A stretch of DNA of 64,000 nt from Acinetobacter defluvii. Lineage in GTDB: Bacteria; Pseudomonadota; Gammaproteobacteria; Pseudomonadales; Moraxellaceae. The stretch covers positions 2,294,001 through 2,358,000 of the forward strand of contig NZ_CP029397.2 in assembly GCF_001704615.3 (NCBI RefSeq), written 5' to 3'. Below the pieces are notes generated by a model that was not told where the DNA came from, ran no database searches, and worked only from the letters and a program-made list of their open reading frames with translations. Below are positions 37,106 through 46,573 of this stretch, one piece after another; position 1 is the stretch's first letter; every line of letters begins with the position of its first letter. The position numbers and the translations under genes were made by a program.

Positions 37106-37531
37106 CTATTTGATACGTAATGAAGTTTCCTCTCCTTTCAGGAGATGAGCAGCACTGCTGCGCAAGGGAGAGGTGCTTTTTAATTCATTACAAACACTCC
37201 ACAAATCTTCTAAAACCACCTCAGTATTCCCCAACACATCATGATTCCAATACCGCACCACTTTAAAACCCAAAGCCTCTAAAAATTGAGTCCGTTCGGC
37301 ATTATATTCAACTGCATCATCAGTCCCATGCTGACTGCCATCTAACTCAATCACCAAACCAAGCTCATGACAGTAAAAATCCATAATATACGGCGCAATC
37401 ACATGCTGACGACGAAACTTTAAATCCATAAATCATCTAGCACGTAAAATCTGCCACATCAAATATTCTGCATCCGTAGCATGGCTACGCATATTTTTAG
37501 CAAATTCTAATAATGATGAATTTATTTTCAT
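37106..37531 (-). pseudogene. DUF559 (very-short-patch-repair-like) gene with nonsense codon
   Basis: Reading from the ATG at 37531, the frame begins MKINSSLLEFAKNMRSHATD and reaches LRAR, then a TGA at 37433-37435, and continues in the same frame with FMDLKFRRQHVIAPYIMDFY. The two parts together make the normal DUF559 layout (LW-x-LR-x-R, KFRRQ, VIELDGSQH, ERTQFLEALGFKVVRYWN). A CGA-to-TGA change is the simplest cause. The 3' end runs into the repeat that also occurs at 447-542, giving the odd tail TSPLRSSAAHLLKGEE. An internal ATG at 37429 could still make a 107-residue fragment that retains the D-E-type nuclease core. Confidence 0.85.
37128..37180. repeat. Copy of the dispersed repeat
   Basis: Contains CCTCTCCTTTCAGGAGA and AGGGAGAGGTGCTTTT (37165-37180), both shared with the lldD-dld gap, plus the palindrome GCAGCACTGCTGC. 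A CTCTCCC/GGGAGAG hairpin lies just outside at about 37064-37078. Confidence 0.6.
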
Positions 37532-37681
37532 TTTTATTCTCTTTCATATGCCTTTCAAAAACAGATTAAAAATCAATATTCAGCAAACAACACATAATTT
37601 AACTCAAATAAAAAACGCCCCATGCAAAGCATCAGACGTTTCTTTAAAACACGTTAGAATCAATTTTCAAACATATTCAGA

Positions 37682-38881
37682 CTATTGACGCATTAATACA
37701 TCCACATCATTCACCAATGCAGGAATATTATCTGATACAGCCGTACTATGTGTTTTTCCTTCTAAAAGCTTTAAATGAACATCAGTTTTTTTCGCCAACA
37801 TATTTTCGACTAATTTTACCGTGATTGGATAAGGCACTGTGGTATCGGCTTTACCTTGATAAATATAAACTGGTTTTTCAAGTTTAATTTTCGCTGGAGT
37901 ATTATCCGCTAAGTAATTTGCAATATCAGGATCTTCTTTAAAATTTGGCTGTAAGGCTTGATACTTACTCAGATTACCGTGATTTGCTTGTAAACTATTA
38001 GCAATGTCTTTACCAAATTCTACTGCTAACTCTGGTGAACATAAACTCTCAGCTTTCTCAGCAAGTGGCACTTTAGCATCTACAAATGCCTGATTATATT
38101 TAAAAGTTGTAGAGCCTGCTTTTATCCCTGAACTGACAATCGCAGCATACGTATGTAGAGTTGCACTAACCTCAGTTGCACTTTTAAAATCTTGTGCAAT
38201 TGCTAAATTATTAGCAACATCCATTCCCATATCTAAGGTTTCAGCAAGATATGATGCGGGTGCGATTGCAATAGTTCCTTTAAAATTATAACTAGGTAAT
38301 GCTTTACTGTATTCAGCCGCAGCTAAAGCCGCATGACCACCTTGCGACCAACCGATCACACTCCAATTTTTAGATAAATTACCATAATGTTTATTCGCCT
38401 CATCTAAAGCAAATAAAATTGATTTTGCAGCACTTTGTAGATTGAGATAAGGATGTGCAACTTTTTTATTGCCTAAACCCTCATAGTCTGGGGCAACTAC
38501 TGCATAACCTTTTTGTAGCAATGCCATAATCAAGTTTTTTTCCAAACCATCTAATGCATTTGCAGATGGTGCACATTGATCTGCTGCACCCGTTGTACCA
38601 TGTGCCCACACAACAACTGGCCATCCACCTACAGGCGCATTGCCTTTAGGCGTAAAGACTAAAGTGGTTGCATCAATATTTTTATTTAAAACACTTGGCA
38701 TGGTATAAGTAAAAATATCGTGTTTATTCGCTACATTCGCAACATCATTATCGACTTTAAATGTTTTAGTTTTTGATTCTCCAATAAAACTAAAATCATT
38801 ATCGTCATCGCTACATCCTGCAAAAAATAGAACCGAACTACAACTTAAAGCGATTAGAGATTTTTTAAGTAACTGTTGCAT
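37682..38881 (-). CDS. Lipoprotein lipase/esterase (secretory lipase family)
   Basis: A 399-residue alpha/beta hydrolase. I start at the ATG at 38881 with GAGGA upstream instead of the TTG two codons earlier. The signal ends in a lipobox (VLFFAGC), so it is probably an outer-membrane lipoprotein. The nucleophile elbow is GWSQGGHA near residue 180, the acid is in QGKADTTVPYP near 345 and the His in EGKTHSTA near 375. The oxyanion part WAHGTTGAADQC fits the LIP (PF03583) family. It probably hydrolyses esters or lipids outside the cytoplasm. Single gene. Confidence 0.85.
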   Translation of the reverse strand: MQQLLKKSLIALSCSSVLFFAGCSDDDNDFSFIGESKTKTFKVDNDVANVANKHDIFTYTMPSVLNKNIDATTLVFTPKGNAPVGGWPVVVWAHGTTGAADQCAPSANALDGLEKNLIMALLQKGYAVVAPDYEGLGNKKVAHPYLNLQSAAKSILFALDEANKHYGNLSKNWSVIGWSQGGHAALAAAEYSKALPSYNFKGTIAIAPASYLAETLDMGMDVANNLAIAQDFKSATEVSATLHTYAAIVSSGIKAGSTTFKYNQAFVDAKVPLAEKAESLCSPELAVEFGKDIANSLQANHGNLSKYQALQPNFKEDPDIANYLADNTPAKIKLEKPVYIYQGKADTTVPYPITVKLVENMLAKKTDVHLKLLEGKTHSTAVSDNIPALVNDVDVLMRQ

Positions 38882-38996
38882 ATGCAAATCCTCATTTTAT
38901 TGTTGTTAAGCTCTTCATGAGCATTGATCTAATAAAACATAAAAAAAAGCATCTTACTAGGATGCTTTCATGAAAATGCAGTGATTTTATGCTTTT

Positions 38997-39884
38997 TTAA
39001 TTTTTAAAATACAACGCCACAAAAATACCTACAAAAATGATCAATCCAACCCAACGATTATGGCGAAACGCCCAAAAACAACGTTGTGGGTCACGATCAT
39101 TGGTTTTTGTCCATTGATAAATAAAATCAACCACCACCACCAATAATGCAATTAGACCATAAGGAAATAATAAATTCTCTAAATATAAGCTCGCACCAAT
39201 CAAAATGACAGCCGTGGCTTGCAACAAAGAGATGATTTGAATGTCATATTTTCCAAATAAAATTGCAGTCGACTTCACCCCGATTTTTAAATCATATTCA
39301 CGATCTGTAATGGCATACTGTGTATCATACGCCACTGTCCATGCCAAATTACCAAAATACAATAACCAACATGTCCAGTCCAAAGGCTTACCCATGGCTG
39401 TAAACGACATCGGAATACCCCATGAAAATGCCATGCCCAAAACCACTTGCGGTAAATGGGTATAACGCTTCATAAATGGATAAATAAATGCCAAGACCAA
39501 ACCAGCCAAAGCACAGTAAAAAGTTGCTATTGGTAAGAAAAACAACGTACATGCACTGGCTGCAACCAAGGCAACAAATACCCAAACTGCTTCTGTCGCA
39601 GAAATAACGCCTGTTGCCAAAGGTCTGTTCTTGGTGCGTTCGACATGTGCATCAACTTTTCGATCAGCAAAATCATTGATCGCACACCCTGCTGCACGCA
39701 TAAAAATCGTGCCTAAAACCATTGCGATTAAGGTCACGGTGTCAGGAATACCACCTGCTGCAATCCATAATGCCCACATGGTTGGCCAAAATACCAACTC
39801 TGTACCGATTGGTTTATCAAAACGACACAGATAATAATATGCTTCTAAGCGGTCACGCCATGTGGTTTGTTGCAGAGTTGCCAT
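38997..39884 (-). CDS. ubiA: 4-hydroxybenzoate octaprenyltransferase
   Basis: A 295-residue inner-membrane prenyltransferase. The first Asp-rich motif is NDFADRKVDAHVERTKNRP near residue 70 and the second is DREYDLKIGVKSTAILFG near 195. It attaches the polyprenyl tail to 4-hydroxybenzoate in ubiquinone synthesis. It follows ubiC by 14 bp on the same strand, so the two are one operon supplying and using the benzoate ring. Confidence 0.97.
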   Translation of the reverse strand: MATLQQTTWRDRLEAYYYLCRFDKPIGTELVFWPTMWALWIAAGGIPDTVTLIAMVLGTIFMRAAGCAINDFADRKVDAHVERTKNRPLATGVISATEAVWVFVALVAASACTLFFLPIATFYCALAGLVLAFIYPFMKRYTHLPQVVLGMAFSWGIPMSFTAMGKPLDWTCWLLYFGNLAWTVAYDTQYAITDREYDLKIGVKSTAILFGKYDIQIISLLQATAVILIGASLYLENLLFPYGLIALLVVVVDFIYQWTKTNDRDPQRCFWAFRHNRWVGLIIFVGIFVALYFKN

Positions 39885-39898
39885 GAAAATCCAACACC

Positions 39899-40399
39899 TT
39901 ATTTCAACGATTTACTTTCAAGGAATTGCTCAAAAGCAGGTAAAAAAGTTTCTTGCACAATAAATTTGCAGCCATGCCAAGTATAACAACTTTGGCGTGT
40001 CCAACCATCTTCTAAAAGTAATACTCGACGCTCACACGCAGGATTTGTACGTTGAAATAAAAACTTTCCAATCGGTTTACGCCCAATGTGCTGAAACAGC
40101 CGAGCACGTTTTTGTAAGCTTAAAATCGGAAAAATACTTTTGGCTTTGACCCAAGCATCCCGCTCACAACCATATAAAGAACTTTCACGTACCCATGCTG
40201 TATGTTGATTTGGCATATTCATCCACTGACTATCCAAAAAGTTTAAACGTTGGAAATGTTCTTCGGTCGGTTCAACTTTAAATACACCATCCGCAAGATC
40301 TGTCAGTTGTTGTGTGAGGGAACCTTGGGCATACAGCCATGTGATTAAATGTTCAGGAATATGGGAAACCTGTTTGCGGCTAGCAGCAATCAATGTCAT
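39899..40399 (-). CDS. ubiC: Chorismate lyase
   Basis: A 166-residue protein, the usual size for UbiC. It converts chorismate to 4-hydroxybenzoate plus pyruvate. The substrate-binding Arg lies in WVRESSLYG near residue 70, and the C-terminal Glu-containing IVQETFLPAFEQ fits the product-binding region. It begins the ubiC-ubiA operon, with AAGGAAA before the start. Confidence 0.93.
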   Translation of the reverse strand: MTLIAASRKQVSHIPEHLITWLYAQGSLTQQLTDLADGVFKVEPTEEHFQRLNFLDSQWMNMPNQHTAWVRESSLYGCERDAWVKAKSIFPILSLQKRARLFQHIGRKPIGKFLFQRTNPACERRVLLLEDGWTRQSCYTWHGCKFIVQETFLPAFEQFLESKSLK

Positions 40400-40571
40400 T
40401 TCCTTGAAATGTTAAATAAACAAAAGCATCATTTAGAATAATCAAAAATAATGTCAATTTTATAAAGTATATCGAGATTATGACAAGCTGTGTTGTGATT
40501 GCCTACTTGAGATGTAAAATTTAGGTGATCACAGCCCTATTTTTTAAAACTCCTCTGGGACAAATTTAAAT

Positions 40572-40601
40572 AAAAAACCCCAAATTAATTCAGGGCTTTT
40601 A
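40572..40601 (-). terminator. Probable terminator of the lptM-lysA-dapF operon
   Basis: On the minus strand AAAAGCCC pairs with GGGGTTTT (one mismatch), followed by TTTTTTAT, about 40 bp after the dapF stop. Confidence 0.6.
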
Positions 40602-40637
40602 AGATTTTCAAATCTACTTTTTAGCAATAACTACAAA

Positions 40638-41483
40638 TCAACTTTGGAAATATCGTAAGTCCAAACGACCTTCATAGACATTTGCTGTTGGACCTGTCAT
40701 CCACACCACATCACCTTCTTTCCATTCGATTTGTAACTTACCACCTGCCAACTCGATCTCAACACTATTTGCCAACAAACCACGGCGCATACCAGAAACA
40801 GCCGCAGCACAAGCACCTGTACCGCATGCCATGGTTTCACCTACACCACGTTCAAACACACGTAAACGCGCATGTTTTTCATCAATAATTTGCATAAAAC
40901 CTGCATTAACACGTTGAGGAAAACGTATATGCGACTCAACTTGAGGACCAATTTTAGCAACATCAGCAGTGAGTACATCAGATACAATCGTCACCGCATG
41001 CGGATTGCCCATATTCACCACATCAATGGTCAACTGTTCATCATTGGCAAGTGCAATCTCATACAAAGCATCGGCTTCTTCAGCAACAAAAGGAATCTCA
41101 CTTGGCAGAAACTTCGGATAACCCATATTGACCCGTACCCAACCATTCGCACCAATTTCAGGTTCAACAATGCCTGCACAAGTTTGTACTTTAAACTTGG
41201 TCTTATTGGTCAGTTGACGCTCATGTACAAAACGAGCAAAACAACGTACACCATTGCCACACTGCTCAACCTCAGAACCATCTGCATTGAAAATACGGTA
41301 TTTAAAATCCACATTTGGGAAGTCAGGTGGTTCAACAATTAACAATTGATCAAAACCTACCCCAAAATGACGATCTGCTAAACGGCGAATAGTTGCAGTA
41401 TCAAAAAAAGCACGTTGACTAATCAGATCCACCACCATGAAATCATTGCCCAGACCATGCATTTTGGTAAATTCTAATAACAT
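40638..41483 (-). CDS. dapF: Diaminopimelate epimerase
   Basis: A 281-residue enzyme that converts LL- to meso-diaminopimelate for lysine and peptidoglycan. The two catalytic Cys are in [20 protein letters not shown] (near 75) and [16 protein letters not shown] (near 225). It starts 13 bp after lysA in the minus-strand operon lptM-lysA-dapF, the conserved gammaproteobacterial order. Confidence 0.97.
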   Translation of the reverse strand: MLLEFTKMHGLGNDFMVVDLISQRAFFDTATIRRLADRHFGVGFDQLLIVEPPDFPNVDFKYRIFNADGSEVEQCGNGVRCFARFVHERQLTNKTKFKVQTCAGIVEPEIGANGWVRVNMGYPKFLPSEIPFVAEEADALYEIALANDEQLTIDVVNMGNPHAVTIVSDVLTADVAKIGPQVESHIRFPQRVNAGFMQIIDEKHARLRVFERGVGETMACGTGACAAAVSGMRRGLLANSVEIELAGGKLQIEWKEGDVVWMTGPTANVYEGRLDLRYFQS

Positions 41484-41496
41484 TTACACTGACTCC

Positions 41497-42741
41497 TTAA
41501 GGCAATAATTGTTCATTTTCCCACAGAGATTCAATTGTTTCACGCTTACGAATTAAATGTGCTTGATCAGCATCAACCATGACTTCAGCAGCACGACCAC
41601 GGCTATTATAATTTGAACTCATGACAAAACCGTAAGCACCTGCACCCATGACCGCTAAAATATCATCGGCTTGAATCGCAAGTTCACGCTCTTTCCCTAA
41701 GAAATCACCTGTTTCGCAAATCGCACCGACGATGTCCCATGTTTTTGTTTCAACATCAGCATGAGGTCTCACAACTTGAATATCCATCCATGCTTGATAC
41801 AGTGATGGACGAATCAAATCATTCATCGCTGCATCAATAATGGCAAAATTACGGTGATTGGTCGGTTTTAATAAATCTACTTTGGTCAATAACACCCCTG
41901 CATTGGCAGAAATACTACGACCTGGTTCCATATAGACTTTTAAACCGAGTTTTTCCAATGCAGGACGCAGTGCATTGGCATATTCAGCAACGCTTGGCGG
42001 TGTCTCATCTTTATACGTCACCCCCAAACCACCACCAATATCGATGTGTTTTAGATGAATACCCAGTTTTTGTAACTGCTCAATCATCGCAATCACACGA
42101 TCAAGTGCATCCACAAAAGGCTGTGTTTCGGTAAGCTGTGAACCAATATGACAATCAATTCCCACGACATCTAAGTTTGGTAAAGATGCAGCATATTGAT
42201 AGGTTTCAAAAACTGAATCAGATGGAATCCCAAATTTATTTTCTTTTAAACCCGTTGAAATATAGGGATGGGTTTTTGCATCTACATCAGGATTTACACG
42301 TAAAGAAATCGGTGCTTTTTTACCGAACTGTGCAGCAACTTTTTGGATACGATCAAGTTCGGCATAGGATTCAACATTAAAACAAGCAATACCCACTTCT
42401 AACGCTTTTTGAATATCTGCTTCTTGTTTACCTAAACCTGAAAAAACAATTTTTGATGGGTCGCCACCTGCGGCTAACACACGTGCCAACTCTCCACCTG
42501 TCACAATGTCAAAACCTGAACCCAATTTTACCAATACATTCAGAACCGCAAGATTTGAGTTTGACTTCACCGCAAAACAAATTTGATGATCAATAAAGTC
42601 AAATGCTTTATCCATATCCAAATAATGTTTTTCAAACGTTGCTTTAGAATACACATAAAGCGGTGTGCCAAATTGCTGTGCAAGCTGCTCTAAAGAACAT
42701 TGCTCTGCATGCAATACCTCATTAATGCGGGAAAAACTCAT
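41497..42741 (-). CDS. lysA: Diaminopimelate decarboxylase
   Basis: A 414-residue PLP enzyme of alanine-racemase-like fold type III. The PLP Lys lies in CFAVKSNSNLAVL near residue 58, the glycine loop is GGGLGVTYKDE, and CETGDFLGKERELA near 340 supplies the active-site Cys/Glu. It decarboxylates meso-diaminopimelate to lysine. Between lptM (30 bp) and dapF (13 bp) in one operon. Confidence 0.97.
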   Translation of the reverse strand: MSFSRINEVLHAEQCSLEQLAQQFGTPLYVYSKATFEKHYLDMDKAFDFIDHQICFAVKSNSNLAVLNVLVKLGSGFDIVTGGELARVLAAGGDPSKIVFSGLGKQEADIQKALEVGIACFNVESYAELDRIQKVAAQFGKKAPISLRVNPDVDAKTHPYISTGLKENKFGIPSDSVFETYQYAASLPNLDVVGIDCHIGSQLTETQPFVDALDRVIAMIEQLQKLGIHLKHIDIGGGLGVTYKDETPPSVAEYANALRPALEKLGLKVYMEPGRSISANAGVLLTKVDLLKPTNHRNFAIIDAAMNDLIRPSLYQAWMDIQVVRPHADVETKTWDIVGAICETGDFLGKERELAIQADDILAVMGAGAYGFVMSSNYNSRGRAAEVMVDADQAHLIRKRETIESLWENEQLLP

Positions 42742-42771
42742 GAATGTATCCTTTCAATGAAAGCTAAAAAT

Positions 42772-42990
42772 TTAATTGGTTGTCGCTTGTGATGCAGTCG
42801 GTGCATCAAGCGTTGCCACAACTTTTTGTTCTGAAGTCGTGGTTTTATTTTCTGTATTCGGATAAAGCAAATATTTTGCTCGATTATCATAATTTGGATC
42901 ATTGGGTAATTGTAAATCACCTGACTGACCACAACCGAGCAAAACAGTAGCCATTGCCATAACACTGATGTAACAAATGACACGACGCAT
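42772..42990 (-). CDS. lptM: LptM (YifL) lipoprotein, LPS translocon maturation chaperone
   Basis: A 72-residue lipoprotein. I start at the ATG at 42990 (MRRVICYISVMAMATVLLGC), with an AGGT ribosome site; the longer frame to 43047 adds a non-signal leader. The lipobox is LLGC and the mature protein begins CGQSGDLQLPNDP, the typical LptM/YifL signature of a glycine-leucine-rich, lysA-linked peptide. LptM helps LptD disulphide maturation in the outer membrane in E. coli. First gene before lysA. Confidence 0.88.
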   Translation of the reverse strand: MRRVICYISVMAMATVLLGCGQSGDLQLPNDPNYDNRAKYLLYPNTENKTTTSEQKVVATLDAPTASQATTN

Positions 42991-43081
42991 TTGAAGACCT
43001 ATCTTTTCAATTTTTAAGCAGTATACCTTGATCACACGATTGACCAAAGTATTAAACCGTAAAGCTTAATTTGATAATAAA

Positions 43082-43110
43082 AAAAACGCCAGTGAATCAC
43101 TGACGTTTTC
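43082..43110 (-). terminator. Terminator after the amino acid permease gene
   Basis: On the minus strand ACGTCAGTGA / TCACTGGCGT (one G-U pair) followed by a long T-run. It separates the permease gene from lptM. Confidence 0.85.
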
Positions 43111-43135
43111 TTATGAGAATCTTTGAAATAGTAAA

Positions 43136-44554
43136 TTACTGTTTTTTCTTATAGAAACAGAAATAACCAATTGCCAAAATAATCAACCAAATTGGGCTGA
43201 CTTTTAAAGCCTCCAAAGTCGTTTCATCTAAAGCAAGGAAATACACTGTGGCAAGGAAAAATAAAATCACCACCCAACACGTCACGACTCCACCTGGAAG
43301 CTTAAAAGTCGATTGTGCATGTAATTCAGGTCTATTTTTGCGGTAGTTAATATAACTCCACATAATAATGATCCAAACACAGATAAATAAAATGGTGGAT
43401 AAAGTCGTTGCCAAAGTAAATGCCGTAACCTCATCATTGGTACCTGTTTGCACTTTATAAACAAACTGTACAAATGCACCAATAAAGATACAGATAGAGG
43501 AGAAAATCAACGCTTTTGCAGGTACAGAAGCTTTAGACAATTTTCCAAATAACTTGGGCGCTTGGCGATCTACCGACAAACCAAACAACATACGGCTGGT
43601 TGAAAACACACCACTATTCATAGATGACATTACTGAAGATAAAACCACCAAATTCATGATAATGGCAGCAGAAGCAATACCAGCTTGTGAGAAAATATTC
43701 ACAAATGGACTTACTTTAGGATTGATTTGATCCCACGGTGTTACACACATCACCACAAACAATGCCAAAACATAGAAAATAATGATACGAATTGGAATCG
43801 AATTAATCGCTTTAGGTAAATTACGTTTCGGGTCTTGGGTTTCAGCCGCAGTTGTCCCGACTAACTCCACTCCAACAAAAGCGAAAATTGCAATTTGGAA
43901 GCCTGCTAAGAAGCCATCCAAACCTTTTGGAAACATCCCATCATGTGTCCACAAGTTTGAAACACTTGCCACTGTGCCTGATTCACTGATAAATCCAGTA
44001 AAGATCATCCATAAACCTACTGCAATAAGCACAATAATTGCCGTGATTTTGACCATTGCAAACCAGAACTCCATTTCACCGAACAATTTTACAGTGACCA
44101 AGTTCAAGCCCAAGACAAACAGTACAGCAACCGTACTGATCAGTAGCCCTTCTAAAGGACTAAATGACATTCCACCATTAAAAAACTCTAAGTAGTAAAT
44201 AATGGCAGATAAATCAGCGATACCAATCGTGACCCAACACAGCCAATACGTCCAACCGACAAAATATCCCGCCCAAGGTCCGATCAGATCAGTAGATAAG
44301 TCGATAAAAGATTTGTACTGTAAGTTTGACAGCAGTAATTCACCAAGCGCTCGCATGACAAAAAATACCATCAAACCAATGATCATATAAATAAATAAGA
44401 TCGAAGGTCCTGCAAGACTAATCGTCTTTCCAGACCCCATAAATAAACCTGTCCCAATCGCACCACCAATCGCAATCAATTGTAAATGGCGATTGGATAA
44501 GCTCCGTGCAAGCTCCCCATTTTCATGTGAGGATGAATAATTTCCGTTTGACAT
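43136..44554 (-). CDS. Amino acid permease, CycA-like
   Basis: A 472-residue APC-superfamily transporter with 12 helices. The N-terminal LSNRHLQLIAIGGAIGTGLF and GSGKTISLAGPS are the helix-1 hallmark; FAFVGVELVGTTAAETQDPKR is the helix-6/7 motif of the amino acid transporter family. It resembles the D-serine/D-alanine/glycine permease CycA in length and in the early ELARSLSNRH. The exact substrate cannot be fixed from sequence. Single gene bounded by a terminator; a 509-bp region lies upstream. Confidence 0.85.
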   Translation of the reverse strand: MSNGNYSSSHENGELARSLSNRHLQLIAIGGAIGTGLFMGSGKTISLAGPSILFIYMIIGLMVFFVMRALGELLLSNLQYKSFIDLSTDLIGPWAGYFVGWTYWLCWVTIGIADLSAIIYYLEFFNGGMSFSPLEGLLISTVAVLFVLGLNLVTVKLFGEMEFWFAMVKITAIIVLIAVGLWMIFTGFISESGTVASVSNLWTHDGMFPKGLDGFLAGFQIAIFAFVGVELVGTTAAETQDPKRNLPKAINSIPIRIIIFYVLALFVVMCVTPWDQINPKVSPFVNIFSQAGIASAAIIMNLVVLSSVMSSMNSGVFSTSRMLFGLSVDRQAPKLFGKLSKASVPAKALIFSSICIFIGAFVQFVYKVQTGTNDEVTAFTLATTLSTILFICVWIIIMWSYINYRKNRPELHAQSTFKLPGGVVTCWVVILFFLATVYFLALDETTLEALKVSPIWLIILAIGYFCFYKKKQ

Positions 44555-45063
44555 TTTTTAGATTCATCTTTCATGTTAATTCGCACAAATTAGCGTAATT
44601 TTGCAAAAAAATAAAAATAAATTATAAAACTCACAGCTTTCTTCTTCTTAAAATGATGAAAACCATATTCATCTAATACTATTATTTTTCTCAACATATC
44701 CAATCAAAATAATTAATCACAATAAAAGTCAATAACTAAATTAAAACCAATTGATTTGAATTTAAAAATATAAAATGACTGACCCGTTTATTAAATCTAT
44801 CTTAAAAAAGAAACCATTGGAAAAAACAATATGTCACTGTATAGCATTTCATCGACGTCGTAGCATGTTGGGCGATCAGACCTTTCGCTTCAATTCAAAT
44901 GATCAAGCATAAATCTAATCTATTATTTACACTAAGCATGCATAAAAGAATCATTTTATGCACTTTGCACGACTCAAATAGTCGCTCTTTTTACCTATAT
45001 GCTGCTGCTACCAACAAAATTATTGTATAGTCAAAATAATGTTTAAGTCTTTATGAAATTACT
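44555..45063. other. Divergent intergenic region, permease / radA
   Basis: About 510 bp, very AT-rich in its left half. It must carry both divergent promoters. I see no open frame or strong palindrome, and no recognisable operator. Confidence 0.45.
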
Positions 45064-46452
45064 ATGGCTAAAGTAAAAACTGTTTATCGTTGTCAGCAAT
45101 GTGGTACTGATCATCCGAAATGGGCTGGTCAATGTTCAGATTGTGGCGAGTGGAACAGTCTTACTGAAGTGCGTATTGAGCCTGTGGTGAGCCATCGTGC
45201 TAAAGCGATGGGCGGAGGCTATGCAGGACAAGCTGCCAATGTCACCACTTTAAATAAAGTTGCGGTGTCAACCGAAACACGTCTTGCGACAGGTATTGGA
45301 GAATTTGACCGTGTCCTTGGCGGGGGATTGGTAACAGGTTCTGTGGTTTTGATTGGCGGTGATCCAGGCATTGGTAAATCTACCATTTTGCTACAAACTG
45401 CAACTCATATGGCAGCAGCTAACAGCTCAGCTCTGTATGTCACAGGGGAAGAGTCACTTTCTCAAGTTGCTTTGCGTGCCAATCGTTTAGACTTGCCCAC
45501 CGATAAGCTTCAAGTCATGGCTGAAACTTGTGTAGAACGTATTTGTGAAACTTTGGCACAGTTACGTCCATCTGTTGCCATTTTAGACTCTATCCAAACC
45601 TTATATACTGAAACTTTACAATCAGCACCCGGTGGTGTTTCTCAAATCCGTGAGTCTGCGGCGCTCTTGACTCGTTTTGCCAAAAACAGTGGCACCGCTT
45701 TATTTATTGTAGGTCATGTCACCAAAGAAGGGGCTCTTGCAGGTCCTCGTGTTTTAGAACACATGGTGGATTGTGTTTTGTATTTTGAAGGTCAATCTGA
45801 CTCACGCTATCGTATGATTCGTGCAGTAAAAAACCGTTTTGGTGCGGTAAATGAGCTTGGTGTCTTTGGCATGACTGACAAAGGACTGAAAGAGGTTGCT
45901 AATCCTTCAGCAATTTTCCTCAGTCGTTATGATGAAGCTATTCCAGGCTCCGTAGTAATGATCAGCCGTGAAGGCACACGCCCACTTTTGGTCGAAGTGC
46001 AAGCCTTGGTCGATGATGCACATGGACAACCTCGTCGGGTTGCTTTAGGCTTAGAACAAAACCGCTTAAATATGTTATTGGCTGTCATGCACCGACATGG
46101 TGGTGTGCAAACCTCAGGGCAAGATGTGTATGTGAATGTCGTCGGTGGTCTAAAAATTACCGAAACAGGTTCTGATTTGGCTGTACTACTGGCCTGTGCT
46201 TCCAGCTTACGTTCCAAAGCACTCCCACAACAACTTGCAGTCTTTGGTGAGGTGGGATTATCAGGTGAGATACGTCCTGTACCCAATGGTCAGGAACGCT
46301 TAAAAGAAGCCATTAAACATGGTTTTAAATACATCATTGTGCCACGTGGCAATGCACCACAAAAAACCATTGCAGGCGTACAAATCATCGCAGTGGCACG
46401 CTTACATGAAGCATTAACCGAAGCGATTCAGCTCAGTGATGAGCATGTTTAA
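45064..46452 (+). CDS. radA: DNA repair protein RadA
   Basis: A 462-residue RadA (Sms), normal length. The N-terminal C4 zinc finger is CQQCGTDHPKWAGQCSDCGEW; Walker A is GGDPGIGKST near residue 97; the RadA-specific KNRFG lies in RAVKNRFGAVNELGVFGM near 258; the C-terminal third is Lon-protease-like. It is a hexameric branch-migration helicase in recombination, and in naturally transformable bacteria it extends D-loops during transformation. Single gene. Confidence 0.97.
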   Translation: MAKVKTVYRCQQCGTDHPKWAGQCSDCGEWNSLTEVRIEPVVSHRAKAMGGGYAGQAANVTTLNKVAVSTETRLATGIGEFDRVLGGGLVTGSVVLIGGDPGIGKSTILLQTATHMAAANSSALYVTGEESLSQVALRANRLDLPTDKLQVMAETCVERICETLAQLRPSVAILDSIQTLYTETLQSAPGGVSQIRESAALLTRFAKNSGTALFIVGHVTKEGALAGPRVLEHMVDCVLYFEGQSDSRYRMIRAVKNRFGAVNELGVFGMTDKGLKEVANPSAIFLSRYDEAIPGSVVMISREGTRPLLVEVQALVDDAHGQPRRVALGLEQNRLNMLLAVMHRHGGVQTSGQDVYVNVVGGLKITETGSDLAVLLACASSLRSKALPQQLAVFGEVGLSGEIRPVPNGQERLKEAIKHGFKYIIVPRGNAPQKTIAGVQIIAVARLHEALTEAIQLSDEHV

Positions 46453-46573
46453 ATAAATCGTTGCTTTTATGTGAATGTTTGTACAAAAAACTGGCAAGCA
46501 TTCTTGAAATTTCACCTAAAAAACGGCATATATAAAAGCTCAATTCACATATTATTTCTTGTAGGAAAATTCA

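Noticed and set aside
40872..41342. 156-codon frame opposite dapF
   Set aside because: dapF is unambiguous on the other strand, with both catalytic Cys; this is its antisense shadow.
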